Below, piece after piece: positions 46,349 to 56,327 of a stretch of DNA of 64,000 nucleotides; the stretch's first letter is position 1, and every line of letters starts with the position of its first letter. Below the pieces are notes generated by a model. That model was not told where the DNA came from and did no database searches. It worked only from the letters and a program-made list of their open reading frames with translations. Origin of the DNA: Parasporobacterium paucivorans DSM 15970 (GTDB taxonomy: Bacteria; Bacillota; Clostridia; Lachnospirales; Lachnospiraceae); contig NZ_FQYT01000015.1 in assembly GCF_900141895.1 (NCBI RefSeq), positions 1 through 64,000 of the forward strand, read 5' to 3'. Both the position numbers and the translations under genes were made by a program.

Positions 46349-47287
46349 TTATAATAGGTTATATGACCGCAGTATAAATATAATCAGCGTGAGTGAAAAC
46401 GCAGATAAAAGCGTTGTGGCAACCACTACGCTGGATGTCAGTACACCATCATGTCCCATATTCCGGGCCATTATATAGCAGCTTGGTGTGGACGGCGCGC
46501 CCAGCATGATCAGAACCGCTATCAGTTTATCATATCTGAATCCCATCCAGACCGCTACAGGCAGCAGCAGTGCTGGAAGAATAAGAAGCTTGACCAGGGA
46601 TGCTACCGCTGTGGGTTTCATCTTTGCTATCGCTTTTTTGCCTTCAAATCCAGCTCCAATCCCCAGGAGCGCAAGGGGCGAGGCTATTCTGGCAATGCTG
46701 TCGATGGTTGTGTCCAGCATCTGTGGAAAATCCAAACCCAGCAGAGACACCAGCAGTCCTGCCAAAATAGCTATGATTATGGGATTCCTGCAAACACTGA
46801 TACATGCATTTTTGATGGTATTCTGCTGTTTTTCACCCGACTCAAAGGTCAGAACAATTACGGAATATAAATTGAATAAAGGTACCGCGCCAATGATCAT
46901 GAGGGGAGCCATCCCCGCATCCCCGTAAAGGTTCTGTATCAGAGCAATTCCCAGAATAGCCGCACTTCCCCGGAAGGACACCTGGACGAATTCGCCAATT
47001 ATGGATTTGTCTTTCACAAGCAGTTTTGAAATCCCCCACAAACCCCAGAACGCAATGCTGGTCGCAAGCATACAGTACAGGACATACCGTATGTCAAATG
47101 CTTCCCGGATTGGCACCATGTATAAGCCTGAAAACAGCAAGGCTGGCAAGGTGAGCTTGAAGTTGAATTTGTTCATGATATTCAAAAAGTTTTCGTTAAA
47201 CATTTTTATCTTTTTTAGAATGTAACCAATCATTATCACAAGAAAAACCGGGATTGTTGCATTCAAACTGAATATTAAATTTTCCAC
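46349..47287 (-). CDS. AEC family transporter (auxin efflux carrier type)
   Basis: A 312-residue membrane protein with about ten transmembrane helices in two five-helix repeats, broken by a cytoplasmic loop near the middle. Family segments ATIPVFLVIMIGYILKK and the later GAPSTPSCYIMARNMG are visible. Bacterial members export organic acids such as malate or malonate. The start is a GTG at 47287 with GGAG 7 bases upstream. It is divergent from the GNAT gene. Confidence 0.92.
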   Translation of the reverse strand: MENLIFSLNATIPVFLVIMIGYILKKIKMFNENFLNIMNKFNFKLTLPALLFSGLYMVPIREAFDIRYVLYCMLATSIAFWGLWGISKLLVKDKSIIGEFVQVSFRGSAAILGIALIQNLYGDAGMAPLMIIGAVPLFNLYSVIVLTFESGEKQQNTIKNACISVCRNPIIIAILAGLLVSLLGLDFPQMLDTTIDSIARIASPLALLGIGAGFEGKKAIAKMKPTAVASLVKLLILPALLLPVAVWMGFRYDKLIAVLIMLGAPSTPSCYIMARNMGHDGVLTSSVVVATTLLSAFSLTLIIFILRSYNLL

Positions 47288-47341
47288 GCCATCACTCCTT
47301 AACTACATGTCCTTAATTTTACTACAACCGCAAACATATTT

Positions 47342-47366
47342 CCAGTATCCTGCGCTGCCATACTGG
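47342..47366. other. Hairpin between AEC and GNAT genes
   Basis: Perfect 7-bp arms CCAGTAT and ATACTGG with an 11-base loop, followed on the plus strand by TATTTTTATTT. It looks like a terminator, but no gene on the plus strand ends before it; see findings. Confidence 0.45.
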
Positions 47367-47464
47367 TATTTTTATTTCAAATCGTCACGTTTTTTATGGT
47401 AATTTAATACAATCTCTGATAAAATGAATTCTCAACAGATTTCTCAACGAAAGGAAATGCCTCA

Positions 47465-48226
47465 ATGGATACTGTCGTAACCGGCACGCTGACTCCGAAA
47501 CAACTGGACGAAATCAACAATCTAATCAATCTCTGCAAATCAGAAGACAACATGGAAACCCCTGTTTTTCTGGAATCCGATATGAATGAATTTCCGGATT
47601 TTCCATGTTTTTTTCTGATATATGATGGTTCACAACTGGCCGGCTTTATTTCCGTATTTATTCCTGACCCCTTTGAATGTGAAGTTTACGCATACACGCG
47701 GCCAGATTACCGCGGTAAAGGCTGTTTCAAAACTCTTTTTAGAATGGTGAAAGAGCAGCTGGATATTTTTGATATCCCGACTGTCATGTTTGTGAATTGT
47801 CCGGAAAGCAGGATAGGTGTAATGGCCCTGATTTCGATTGGTGCTTCCTTCCATAATTCTGACTATATCCTTAAATATGACTCTTCACAGCTCCCCGTTC
47901 CCGGTCATTTCCTGAACCTTGAGCCTTTCACGGAGGATGGTGTCACTGGATACCGTACTTTTCTGGATGGCCGCTATATTGGAGAGTGCTTCATTGACGA
48001 CAGTCTGGGCAGTTCAACCATTTACAGCTTCGAGATTCATCCGGCCCTGAGGGGCATGGGATACGGCAGGGAAACTCTGCTTCTTGTCTTAGAAGAGTTG
48101 CTGGCTTCCGGCAGGGATAATATAATCCTGCACCTGTCCGGAAGCAACAAAGCCGCTTATCGTCTTTACACGACAAACGGCTTTCAAATTCTTCACCAGG
48201 TAGACTACTGGGAATATCTTTGTTAA
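47465..48226 (+). CDS. GNAT acetyltransferase with two GNAT modules
   Basis: The 253-residue protein has two acetyl-CoA binding signatures: RPDYRGKGCFKTLF near residue 79 and HPALRGMGYGRETL near 195, so it is a tandem GNAT protein. In such proteins often only one module is active; the second matches the R/Q-X-X-G-X-G/A consensus best. Substrate unknown. Ribosome binding site AAAGGA. Its end overlaps the convergent signal peptidase gene by 4 bases. Confidence 0.9.
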   Translation: MDTVVTGTLTPKQLDEINNLINLCKSEDNMETPVFLESDMNEFPDFPCFFLIYDGSQLAGFISVFIPDPFECEVYAYTRPDYRGKGCFKTLFRMVKEQLDIFDIPTVMFVNCPESRIGVMALISIGASFHNSDYILKYDSSQLPVPGHFLNLEPFTEDGVTGYRTFLDGRYIGECFIDDSLGSSTIYSFEIHPALRGMGYGRETLLLVLEELLASGRDNIILHLSGSNKAAYRLYTTNGFQILHQVDYWEYLC

Positions 48227-48780
48227 TGAAGTACGGAAGGCTTTGGCCAATAGACCAGAAGGGCCTTCCCCAGTATTCTGTCATCTGATACATACTTGTT
48301 TTTCCAAAAACGGGAATCCAGGGAATCATTCCGATTATCTCCCATCATGAAATAACAATCTTTCGGGACCTCGTAAGGTCCATAACTTCCAATCGGTGTT
48401 TCTTTAAGATATGGCTCATTCAGTGGAACCTCGCTTCCGTCGATATATACAAGCCCATCCCGTATTTCCACGGTTTCTCCGGGCAGTCCAATTACCCTTT
48501 TTACAAAATTCTGGCTTTCATCATCCGGATACTGGAATATAACGATGTCTCCGCGCTCCGGCTGTCCAAACATATAGGTCAGCCTCAGGCCGATCATGCG
48601 GCTTCCGGTCATTATGGTTTTCTCCATAGAACCGGAAGGCACGGTAGCATTGATTAAAATAAAGTTATTTATGAACAGGGCAATCAGGAAGGCAATAACT
48701 ATCATCCTGATAAAGCTTAAAAGTTCTTTTTTTTTGTTTGACTTTGTTATCTTGTTATCCGAAAATTCCTCTGGCAGCAT
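48223..48780 (-). CDS. lepB: Type I signal peptidase (copy 2)
   Basis: The 185-residue protein has one N-terminal transmembrane helix (about 24-46), catalytic Ser in PSGSMEKTI, catalytic Lys in FVKRVIGLPG and the GDNRNDSLDSRFW box. It is a close paralogue of the enzyme at 37931, with long identical stretches around the active site, and both look functional. It lies 22 bases downstream of gltD. Confidence 0.95.
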   Translation of the reverse strand: MLPEEFSDNKITKSNKKKELLSFIRMIVIAFLIALFINNFILINATVPSGSMEKTIMTGSRMIGLRLTYMFGQPERGDIVIFQYPDDESQNFVKRVIGLPGETVEIRDGLVYIDGSEVPLNEPYLKETPIGSYGPYEVPKDCYFMMGDNRNDSLDSRFWKNKYVSDDRILGKALLVYWPKPSVLH

Positions 48781-48802
48781 CTGATACCTTCTTCATCTTT
48801 TA

Positions 48803-50290
48803 TTAGGGTAGATTTGTGTACCCCATCAAATCAAGATCCACGGCTTTCGCTGCTTCTCTTCCCTCACAGATTGCCCAAACAACAAGGGATTGTCCCCTGT
48901 GCATGTCTCCAGCAGCAAAAACTTTTTCCTGCTTTGTCCTATATGAGCCGACAGAAGTCATCACATTGGTCCGTTCATTCATTTCCACACCAAAGGCCTG
49001 AGCAACATAGGACTCGGTTCCTAAAAATCCGGCCGCTATAAGCACCAGGTCAACCTCGACCGTATATTCACTGCCCTCTATTGGGTTCAGGCACATTCTT
49101 CCGGTAGTTTCATCCTTTTCGGCTGCCAGCTTTACAAGTACGGCTTTAGCCACATTTCCTTTTTCATCTGGAATAAATTTCTTGACCGTGGTCTGATAGA
49201 CCCTTGGGTCATCCCCAAAAACCGCTATAGCTTCTTCCTGGCCGTAATCCGTCTTGCAAACTCTTGGCCACTCAGGCCACGTGTTGTCCTGTGCCCTCTC
49301 TGCAGGAGGCTGTGGCATCATTTCCAACTGGATGACGGAGGCCGCTCCATGACGGATGGATGTGCCGACACAGTCATTTCCTGTATCGCCGCCGCCAATT
49401 ACCATAACCTTTTTGTCTTTTGCTGTTATAAAGGTTCCCGCTTCAAGCCCGTTATCCAACAAGCTCTTTGTGGTTGATTTCAGGAAGTCCACGGCGAAAT
49501 AGATTTCTCCGGATTCCCTTCCTGGTACCTGTATATCACGAGGATTTGAAGCTCCACATGCCAGAACTACCCTGTCATATTCCTTCAGGATGTCATCGGC
49601 CTCCATGTTTCTGCCAATATCGGCATTCGTAACAAAACGGACTCCCTCCTGCTTCATGACTTCTGTTTTACGCTCAATGATCTGCTTTTCCAGCTTCATG
49701 TTCGGGATACCGTACATCAAAAGTCCGCCGACCCTGTCTGCCCTTTCGAAAACCGTAACTTCGTGTCCCCTGCGGTTGAGCTGGTCCGCTGCGGCCAATC
49801 CGGAAGGGCCGGAACCGATAACAGCGACTTTCTTACCTGTCCTCACGGCCGGAATCTTTGGACCTGCAATACCTTCTTGATAAGCCATTTCAATAATTGC
49901 CAGCTCATTCTGTTTGATGGTAACAGGCTTGTCATTTATTCCACAGGTGCAGGCCGACTCACAGGGAGCCGGGCAAACCCTGCCCGTAAATTCAGGAAAA
50001 TTGTTTGTCTTTTTCAGGCGTGCATACGCCAGTTTCCAGTTTCCGTTATATACCAGATCATTCCATTCCGGTATCAGATTGTTTACCGGACATCCGGATA
50101 CAGCCCCTCCGAACATAATCCCTGACTGGCAAAAAGGGACTCCGCATTCCATACACCTGGCTCCCTGGATTTTTCTTTCCTTTGGCGAGAGCGGAGCGTG
50201 GAATTCGTTATAATTTTTTATTCTTTCAAGGGGTGCTACTGCTTCATTGTCTTCTCTTTTATAATCTAAAAATCCTGTTGGTTTTCCCAT
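48803..50290 (-). CDS. gltD: Glutamate synthase small (beta) subunit
   Basis: A 495-residue flavoprotein that supplies electrons from NAD(P)H to GltB. Seen are the Fe-S cysteines (CMECGVPFC, CPVNN, CPAPCESACTCG), an FAD-binding GSGPSGLAAADQL and an NAD(P)-binding GGGDTGNDC. Length is normal. It follows gltB by 12 bases with AGGAGG before its ATG. Confidence 0.97.
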   Translation of the reverse strand: MGKPTGFLDYKREDNEAVAPLERIKNYNEFHAPLSPKERKIQGARCMECGVPFCQSGIMFGGAVSGCPVNNLIPEWNDLVYNGNWKLAYARLKKTNNFPEFTGRVCPAPCESACTCGINDKPVTIKQNELAIIEMAYQEGIAGPKIPAVRTGKKVAVIGSGPSGLAAADQLNRRGHEVTVFERADRVGGLLMYGIPNMKLEKQIIERKTEVMKQEGVRFVTNADIGRNMEADDILKEYDRVVLACGASNPRDIQVPGRESGEIYFAVDFLKSTTKSLLDNGLEAGTFITAKDKKVMVIGGGDTGNDCVGTSIRHGAASVIQLEMMPQPPAERAQDNTWPEWPRVCKTDYGQEEAIAVFGDDPRVYQTTVKKFIPDEKGNVAKAVLVKLAAEKDETTGRMCLNPIEGSEYTVEVDLVLIAAGFLGTESYVAQAFGVEMNERTNVMTSVGSYRTKQEKVFAAGDMHRGQSLVVWAICEGREAAKAVDLDLMGYTNLP

Positions 50291-50302
50291 TCCGTTTTCC
50301 TC

Positions 50303-53300
50303 CTATCCTCTGGTCACTGCATAGAATGCTTCAATATTTGCCTCTTCGTCGCTTAAACCTTTTTCTTTCATCCTGGCGGTTGTTACAAGCATTCTTTCAT
50401 AATCATGAGGTATGATTTTCTTGAAGAATGGAAGACACTGATCAAAATTCTCCAGGATTTCCCTTCCTCTGACGGAATTTGTAGCCTCTACATGTTCCTC
50501 TATCATTTCGCGCAGTTCCGCGATATCATTTTTTGATTCCAGCCCGGAAGAAGATACCAGCTCTTTGTTAAGCTTCATATACAAGTCCCTGTTGGCATCC
50601 AGCGCATAGACGATTCCACCGCTCATACCTGCCGCAAAGTTCTTACCAATCTGCCCCAGTACAACAACCCTTCCACCAGTCATATACTCACATCCGTGAT
50701 CGCCAACGCCTTCTACTACGGCATAAGCACCTGAGTTACGGACACAGAAGCGCTCGCCGGCCACACCATTGATAAACGCTTTGCCGCTGGTGGCGCCATA
50801 AAGGGCTACATTACCGATAATAATGTTCTCATCCTGCTTAAATGTTACATTTTTCGGAGGATAAACCGCAAGCTTTCCACCTGAGAGACCTTTTCCAAAA
50901 TAGTCGTTGCTGTCGCCTTCCAGCGTGAGGGTCAGACCCCTTGGTATAAAGGCTCCAAAACTCTGGCCGCCGCTTCCCTTGCAACGTACTGTGAATGTAT
51001 CCTCCGGCAGGGAAGACCCATACCGTTTGGTGATTTCCGATCCGAAAATAGCTCCAAGGGTTCTGTCCGTGTTGGTAACTTCAATATCCATGGAGGACTT
51101 TTCGCCTTTTTCTAATGCTTCTCCCCATGTATTCAGAAGGATTTTTTCATCAATTGTCTTTTCCAATTCAAAGTCATAGATATTCTTCTGATCATAGTGG
51201 ATTTTCTTATCACTGAGGTCACAGTCTATTATGGCAGATAAGTCCAGTCTATCGGCCCTGCAGTTTCTCTTATCGGAAAAAGCAAGTAAATCTGTTCTTC
51301 CAATCATTTCATCTATTGTGCGTATGCCAAGCTTTGCCATATATTCTCTGAGTTCCTGTGCAATAAACTCCATGAAATTCACTACATATTCCGGCTTTCC
51401 GGCAAACCTCTTGCGAAGCTCCGGATTTTGGGTTGCAACACCGACCGGACATGTATCCAGATTACATACTCTCATCATGACACATCCTAAGGCAACCAAC
51501 GGTGCTGTTGCAAAACCAAATTCTTCTGCTCCCAGCAGGGCTGCCGCAAGTACATCACGGCCGCTCATTAACTTTCCGTCCGTCTCTAATACAACCTTAT
51601 TTCTAAGTCCATTGGCAATAAGAGTCTGATGTGTCTCAGCAAGACCAAGCTCCCATGGAAGTCCCGCATTATAGATGGAGCTTCCAGGAGCTGCACCTGT
51701 TCCGCCTTCGTATCCTGAAATCAGGATTACCTGTGCGCCAGCTTTGGCAACACCTGCAGCGATAGTACCAACTCCTGCTTCCGACACAAGTTTTACAGAT
51801 ATTCTGGCTGCTCTGTTGGCATTTTTCACATCATAAATCAGCTGTGCCAAATCCTCTATAGAATAAATGTCGTGATGCGGTGGTGGTGATATTAGGCTCA
51901 CGCCCGGTGTAGAATGTCTGGTCTTTGCAATCCATGGATAAACCTTGGTTCCCGGAAGATGACCACCCTCTCCCGGTTTCGCGCCCTGGGCCAGTTTAAT
52001 CTGGATTTCATTGGCACTGACCAGGTATTCTGAAGTAACACCAAACCTTCCGGATGCCACCTGTTTAATGGCCGAGCATCTGTCCGTTTCATTACCCCGA
52101 GTTTTCAGACGGTCCTGGCTTTCTCCGCCCTCGCCGCTGTTGCTCTTTCCATGAAGTCTGTTCATGGCAATGGCCAGAGCTTCGTGAGCTTCTTCCGAAA
52201 TAGATCCGTAACTCATGGCACCAGTCTTAAATCGCTTCACAATGGAGGCGACGCTTTCGACTTCGTCAATGGAGATTCCCTCCGACGGATAATTAAATTC
52301 CATGCAGCCTCTCAGATTCATCGCGTGCATTTCATCATTCAATATAGAAGAATATTCCTTAAACTTCCTGTAATTTCCCGTCCTCACAGCATCCTGGAGA
52401 AGGTGGATAGTTCTTGGATTGTAAAGATGCTCTTCTTTTCCAGACCTGTATCTGTGGCTTCCCACACTGTCCAGGGTCAGGTCGGTATCTAATCCCAGCA
52501 GATCAAATGCCTTTGAATGCATTCTTTCCACTTCTTTTTCGATATCTTCCATGGTTATTCCGCCAATACGGCTTACTGTATTGGTAAAATATTTCGCTAT
52601 TAATTCAGAACTTATTCCAACAGCCTCAAATATCTGTGAACCACGATATGACTGAATAGTGGAAATACCCATTTTCGCAGCAATCTTAACAATGCCATGC
52701 AGCACAGCATCATTATAATCGTCTATAGCTGCATTCAGATCTTTATCCAGAAGATTATCTTCAATCAATTCCCGGATTGACTCATACACAAGATATGGAT
52801 TGATTGCTGAAGCACCATATCCCAGAAGGGTTGCAAAATGGTGGACTGCAAGCGGTTCTCCGCTTTCCAGGACAATCCCCAGGGAAGTCCTCTTCTTTGT
52901 ATTTACGAGGTAACGGTTCAGGGCCGACACCGCCAGAAGGGATGGAATGGCCAGATGGTTTTCGTCCACGCCCCTGTCCGAAAGGATGATAATATTGCAT
53001 CCGTCCATATAGGCTTTATCTGCAGCCACGTACAGCTGGCCGATGGCATCTTCCAGCTTTGTACCCCGGTAGTATATCATTGGAACCACGCAGGCCTTTA
53101 TCCCAAGCACCTTGGCGGTTTTAATCTTCAGCAGGTCAATGCTTGTCAGTATTGGATTATTCACCTTAAGCAGACGGCAATTTTCCGCAACATCCTTCAG
53201 AATGTTTCCATCCTTGCCAATGTACACAGCGGTGGACGTAACAATCTCCTCACGAATGGAGTCTATAGGCGGATTGGTTACCTGGGCAAAAAGCTGCTTG

Positions 53301-54850
53301 AAGTAATCAAAAAGCGGATGATGCTGATCAGAAAGGATTGCCAGGGGAGAATCTGTTCCCATGGACGCGGTTGCCTCAGAGCCACATGATGCCATTGGCA
53401 TAATTGTATATTTTACATCTTCGTATGAGTATCCGAAGCTTTTCTGCAGTTTTTTAAGATCTCCTGGTGAAAACTCCACAACTTTTTTGTTTGGTATTTT
53501 CAATTCATGAAGATGCACAAGGTTGCTATCCAACCACTCTCCATAAGGTTTTCTTCCTGCATATCTGTCTTTGATTTCTTCATTGTCAATCAGGCGACCC
53601 TCCAGGGTATCCACCAGAAGCATCCTTCCCGGCCTCAGCCTTTCCTTAAGGATGATTTTGGCTGGATCAATATCCAGGACACCAACCTCAGAAGAAAGAA
53701 TCAAATTATCGTCATCCGTAATATAATATCTGGACGGACGGAGCCCGTTACGATCCAAAACAGCACCCATGATGTCACCATCTGAGAAAAGTATGGAGGC
53801 CGGACCGTCCCATGGTTCCATCATCGTCGAGTAATACTGATAGAAATCACGTTTTTTCTGATCCAGTGTCTTGTCATTATCCCACGGCTGTGGAATGGTT
53901 ATCATAACTGCCTGGGGAAGTTCCATTCCGCTCATCATCAGAAATTCAAGTGTGTTGTCCAGCATGGCGGAATCCGACCCGGCTCTGTTGACCACTGGAA
54001 GAATTTTGTCCATATCTTCTTCCAGATATTCGGACTTCATGCTTTCTTCACGAGCAAGCATGTTATCTGCATTGCCTTTGATCGTGTTGATTTCACCATT
54101 ATGGACTAACAGGCGGTTAGGATGGGCACGCTGCCAGCTTGGAAAAGTATTTGTGCTGAATCTGGAATGGACCATGGCTATTGCCGATTCATATTCTTCA
54201 TCCATCAGATCCAGATAGAACGTACGCAACTGATTTACCAGCAGCATGCCTTTGTAGACAATCGTTCTGCTGGAAAGTGATACGACATACGTATCACCTA
54301 TACTTTGCTCAAAAACGCGGCGTGCCACATAAAGTTTCCTGTCAAATTCCAGCCCCTGAGGAACTCCCTCTGGACGTTTGACAAAGCCTTGCATGATGTA
54401 TGGCATACATTCCTGAGCGCGGCTGCCCGCCTCTTTGGTATTTACAGGCACATCCCTCCATCCGAGGAATTCCATGCCTTCTTTTCGTACAACGATTTCA
54501 AACATTTTCTTCGCCTGATTCCGCTTAAGCTCATCCTGCGGGAAAAAAAACATTCCGATACCATAATCCCTTGCAGTATCCAAAAAGATGCCGGAAGCTG
54601 AAACCGTCTTTTGGAAGAATTTATGTGAAATTTGTAACAAAATTCCAACTCCGTCCCCGGTCTTACCTTCGGCATCTTTTCCTGCTCTATGTTCTAAATT
54701 TTCAACGATCTTCAATGCATCCTCAACCGTCTTGTGAGACTTTATACCTTTAATATTAACTACTGCACCAATTCCACAGTTGTCATGTTCGAATGCGGGA
54801 TCATAAAGTCCCTGTACATGAGCTGTTTCTAATAATTCATTCCTACCCAT
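50303..54850 (-). CDS. gltB: Glutamate synthase large (alpha) subunit
   Basis: The 1515-residue enzyme makes two glutamates from glutamine and 2-oxoglutarate. A short propeptide precedes the nucleophile Cys25 (EHDNCGIGAVV), which starts the class II glutamine amidotransferase domain. A central domain, the FMN-binding synthase domain with Fe-S cysteines CNLDTCPVG, and a C-terminal GXGXG beta-helix follow. It has its own promoter and forms an operon with gltD. ATG at 54859 is another possible start; AAAGG fits 54850 better. Confidence 0.97.
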   Translation of the reverse strand: MGRNELLETAHVQGLYDPAFEHDNCGIGAVVNIKGIKSHKTVEDALKIVENLEHRAGKDAEGKTGDGVGILLQISHKFFQKTVSASGIFLDTARDYGIGMFFFPQDELKRNQAKKMFEIVVRKEGMEFLGWRDVPVNTKEAGSRAQECMPYIMQGFVKRPEGVPQGLEFDRKLYVARRVFEQSIGDTYVVSLSSRTIVYKGMLLVNQLRTFYLDLMDEEYESAIAMVHSRFSTNTFPSWQRAHPNRLLVHNGEINTIKGNADNMLAREESMKSEYLEEDMDKILPVVNRAGSDSAMLDNTLEFLMMSGMELPQAVMITIPQPWDNDKTLDQKKRDFYQYYSTMMEPWDGPASILFSDGDIMGAVLDRNGLRPSRYYITDDDNLILSSEVGVLDIDPAKIILKERLRPGRMLLVDTLEGRLIDNEEIKDRYAGRKPYGEWLDSNLVHLHELKIPNKKVVEFSPGDLKKLQKSFGYSYEDVKYTIMPMASCGSEATASMGTDSPLAILSDQHHPLFDYFKQLFAQVTNPPIDSIREEIVTSTAVYIGKDGNILKDVAENCRLLKVNNPILTSIDLLKIKTAKVLGIKACVVPMIYYRGTKLEDAIGQLYVAADKAYMDGCNIIILSDRGVDENHLAIPSLLAVSALNRYLVNTKKRTSLGIVLESGEPLAVHHFATLLGYGASAINPYLVYESIRELIEDNLLDKDLNAAIDDYNDAVLHGIVKIAAKMGISTIQSYRGSQIFEAVGISSELIAKYFTNTVSRIGGITMEDIEKEVERMHSKAFDLLGLDTDLTLDSVGSHRYRSGKEEHLYNPRTIHLLQDAVRTGNYRKFKEYSSILNDEMHAMNLRGCMEFNYPSEGISIDEVESVASIVKRFKTGAMSYGSISEEAHEALAIAMNRLHGKSNSGEGGESQDRLKTRGNETDRCSAIKQVASGRFGVTSEYLVSANEIQIKLAQGAKPGEGGHLPGTKVYPWIAKTRHSTPGVSLISPPPHHDIYSIEDLAQLIYDVKNANRAARISVKLVSEAGVGTIAAGVAKAGAQVILISGYEGGTGAAPGSSIYNAGLPWELGLAETHQTLIANGLRNKVVLETDGKLMSGRDVLAAALLGAEEFGFATAPLVALGCVMMRVCNLDTCPVGVATQNPELRKRFAGKPEYVVNFMEFIAQELREYMAKLGIRTIDEMIGRTDLLAFSDKRNCRADRLDLSAIIDCDLSDKKIHYDQKNIYDFELEKTIDEKILLNTWGEALEKGEKSSMDIEVTNTDRTLGAIFGSEITKRYGSSLPEDTFTVRCKGSGGQSFGAFIPRGLTLTLEGDSNDYFGKGLSGGKLAVYPPKNVTFKQDENIIIGNVALYGATSGKAFINGVAGERFCVRNSGAYAVVEGVGDHGCEYMTGGRVVVLGQIGKNFAAGMSGGIVYALDANRDLYMKLNKELVSSSGLESKNDIAELREMIEEHVEATNSVRGREILENFDQCLPFFKKIIPHDYERMLVTTARMKEKGLSDEEANIEAFYAVTRG

Positions 54851-54885
54851 CCTAATCATCCTTTCGAAAATATTGAGTTCTTGTC

Positions 54886-54914
54886 AATATACTATAATCC
54901 GCCGACATTGTAAA
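54886..54914 (-). promoter_or_regulatory. gltBD promoter
   Basis: Minus-strand TTTACA (54909-54914), 17 bases, TATATT (54886-54891). A TTGACA also occurs nearby but has no -10 at the right distance. Confidence 0.6.
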
Positions 54915-54922
54915 TAGTCAGA

Positions 54923-56305
54923 TTAATTTTTTATGTTACGATTCAGTCTGCGTATTTCTCTGAATACTATGCTTCCAACAACAACAAAGGAAAGAAAATC
55001 CGCAAAAAAGCCGGCCCATAAAATCCCTTCCAGTCCAAGGAACAGGGGCAGAATGATCAGAAGCGGCAACAATGCAAACACCTGTCTCGTCATGGAAATG
55101 ACAAATGCCTCTCTTGCCCTTCCCACTGCCTGAAAATACTGGGAGGATACGACGAGCAGACCAGCCGCAAATACGAGACCCAGGAATATTTTCATGATTC
55201 TTGACGCAAATTCGAACATGGCTGGATCATTGCTGCCATAAATCGACAAAATAGCCTTCGGAAAGAACATGATCAGGATCCACCCAAGGAACGACACGGA
55301 CGAAGAGGCAACCAACGCCATCAAAAAAGCTTTCCTCACCCTCTTTATATTCCCGGCACCAGTATTATATCCCAGAATCGGCTGGGCGCCTACCGCAATC
55401 CCAATACAGATGCTTATCAGAAGGCCGTTTGTCTTCAGGACGATTCCCATAGCGGTCAGGGCTGTATCCCCTCCTACGCTTGACAGACTCCCATAATGAT
55501 TAAGGGAGTTGTTCGTGACTATCAGTACAATGGAATTGGCAAACTGCGTAATAAAGCTGGATAAACCCAGAGCGCAGAAGGTCCTGACAAGCCTCCAGGA
55601 TAGCTTGAAATTTGAAAAAACGAGCTTGATTTTCCCTAAAAAGAGCAGATACCAGACATTTACCGCAGCCGTAATGAATTGGGAGAAGATTGTGGCCAAG
55701 GCAGCCCCCGCCGCGCCCCATCCCAAAACGCTTATAAAAATCGGAGCCAGGATAATATTTATTACGCATCCGCTCACCAGACACATCATGCTGTACAGGG
55801 GACTCCCGTCCGCCCGGATAAATCCGCTCATCCCGGTTCCGATGGCCATAAACGGAGTCCCCAGCAGGATAATCCGAAGGTAGCTTTCTGCATAAGGAAA
55901 TACATTGTCCGATGCCCCTAAAAGCCTTAGCAGAGGGTCCAGAAAGATGAGGCCCAGGACACAGATTACTATTGAAATGATAATCAGAAGAATAAAAACA
56001 TTCCCCATGATCCTCTCCGCCCCGTCTTTGTTTTTTTCTCCCAGTTTAATGGATGCCAGGGCAATTCCTCCATTTCCGATAAGCAGGGACATGGCAAGAG
56101 TGAACATCACCATGGGGAACGCGACCGTTGTCGCCGCATTCCCAAGTGAGCCCACTCCTCTTTGTAAGAATATCTGATCCGCAATATTGTAAATGGAGTT
56201 GACGATCATTGCAATAACTGAGGGAATCGCGAATTTCATCAGCAGTTTCCCCAGAGGTTCATAACCTAACGGGTTTTTCCCTTGAACTTTTATGCTTTCA
56301 TCCAT
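54923..56305 (-). CDS. MATE family efflux transporter
   Basis: A 460-residue exporter with 12 transmembrane helices of the NorM/DinF type, coupled to sodium or protons. It has the N-terminal motif KFAIPSVIAMIVNSIYNIAD and the symmetric helix-7 region. Substrate unknown. It lies 22 bases after the sigma factor gene. A TTG at 56311 is an alternative start. Confidence 0.95.
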   Translation of the reverse strand: MDESIKVQGKNPLGYEPLGKLLMKFAIPSVIAMIVNSIYNIADQIFLQRGVGSLGNAATTVAFPMVMFTLAMSLLIGNGGIALASIKLGEKNKDGAERIMGNVFILLIIISIVICVLGLIFLDPLLRLLGASDNVFPYAESYLRIILLGTPFMAIGTGMSGFIRADGSPLYSMMCLVSGCVINIILAPIFISVLGWGAAGAALATIFSQFITAAVNVWYLLFLGKIKLVFSNFKLSWRLVRTFCALGLSSFITQFANSIVLIVTNNSLNHYGSLSSVGGDTALTAMGIVLKTNGLLISICIGIAVGAQPILGYNTGAGNIKRVRKAFLMALVASSSVSFLGWILIMFFPKAILSIYGSNDPAMFEFASRIMKIFLGLVFAAGLLVVSSQYFQAVGRAREAFVISMTRQVFALLPLLIILPLFLGLEGILWAGFFADFLSFVVVGSIVFREIRRLNRNIKN

Positions 56306-56327
56306 TTCCAACCTGCTCCTTTGACTC

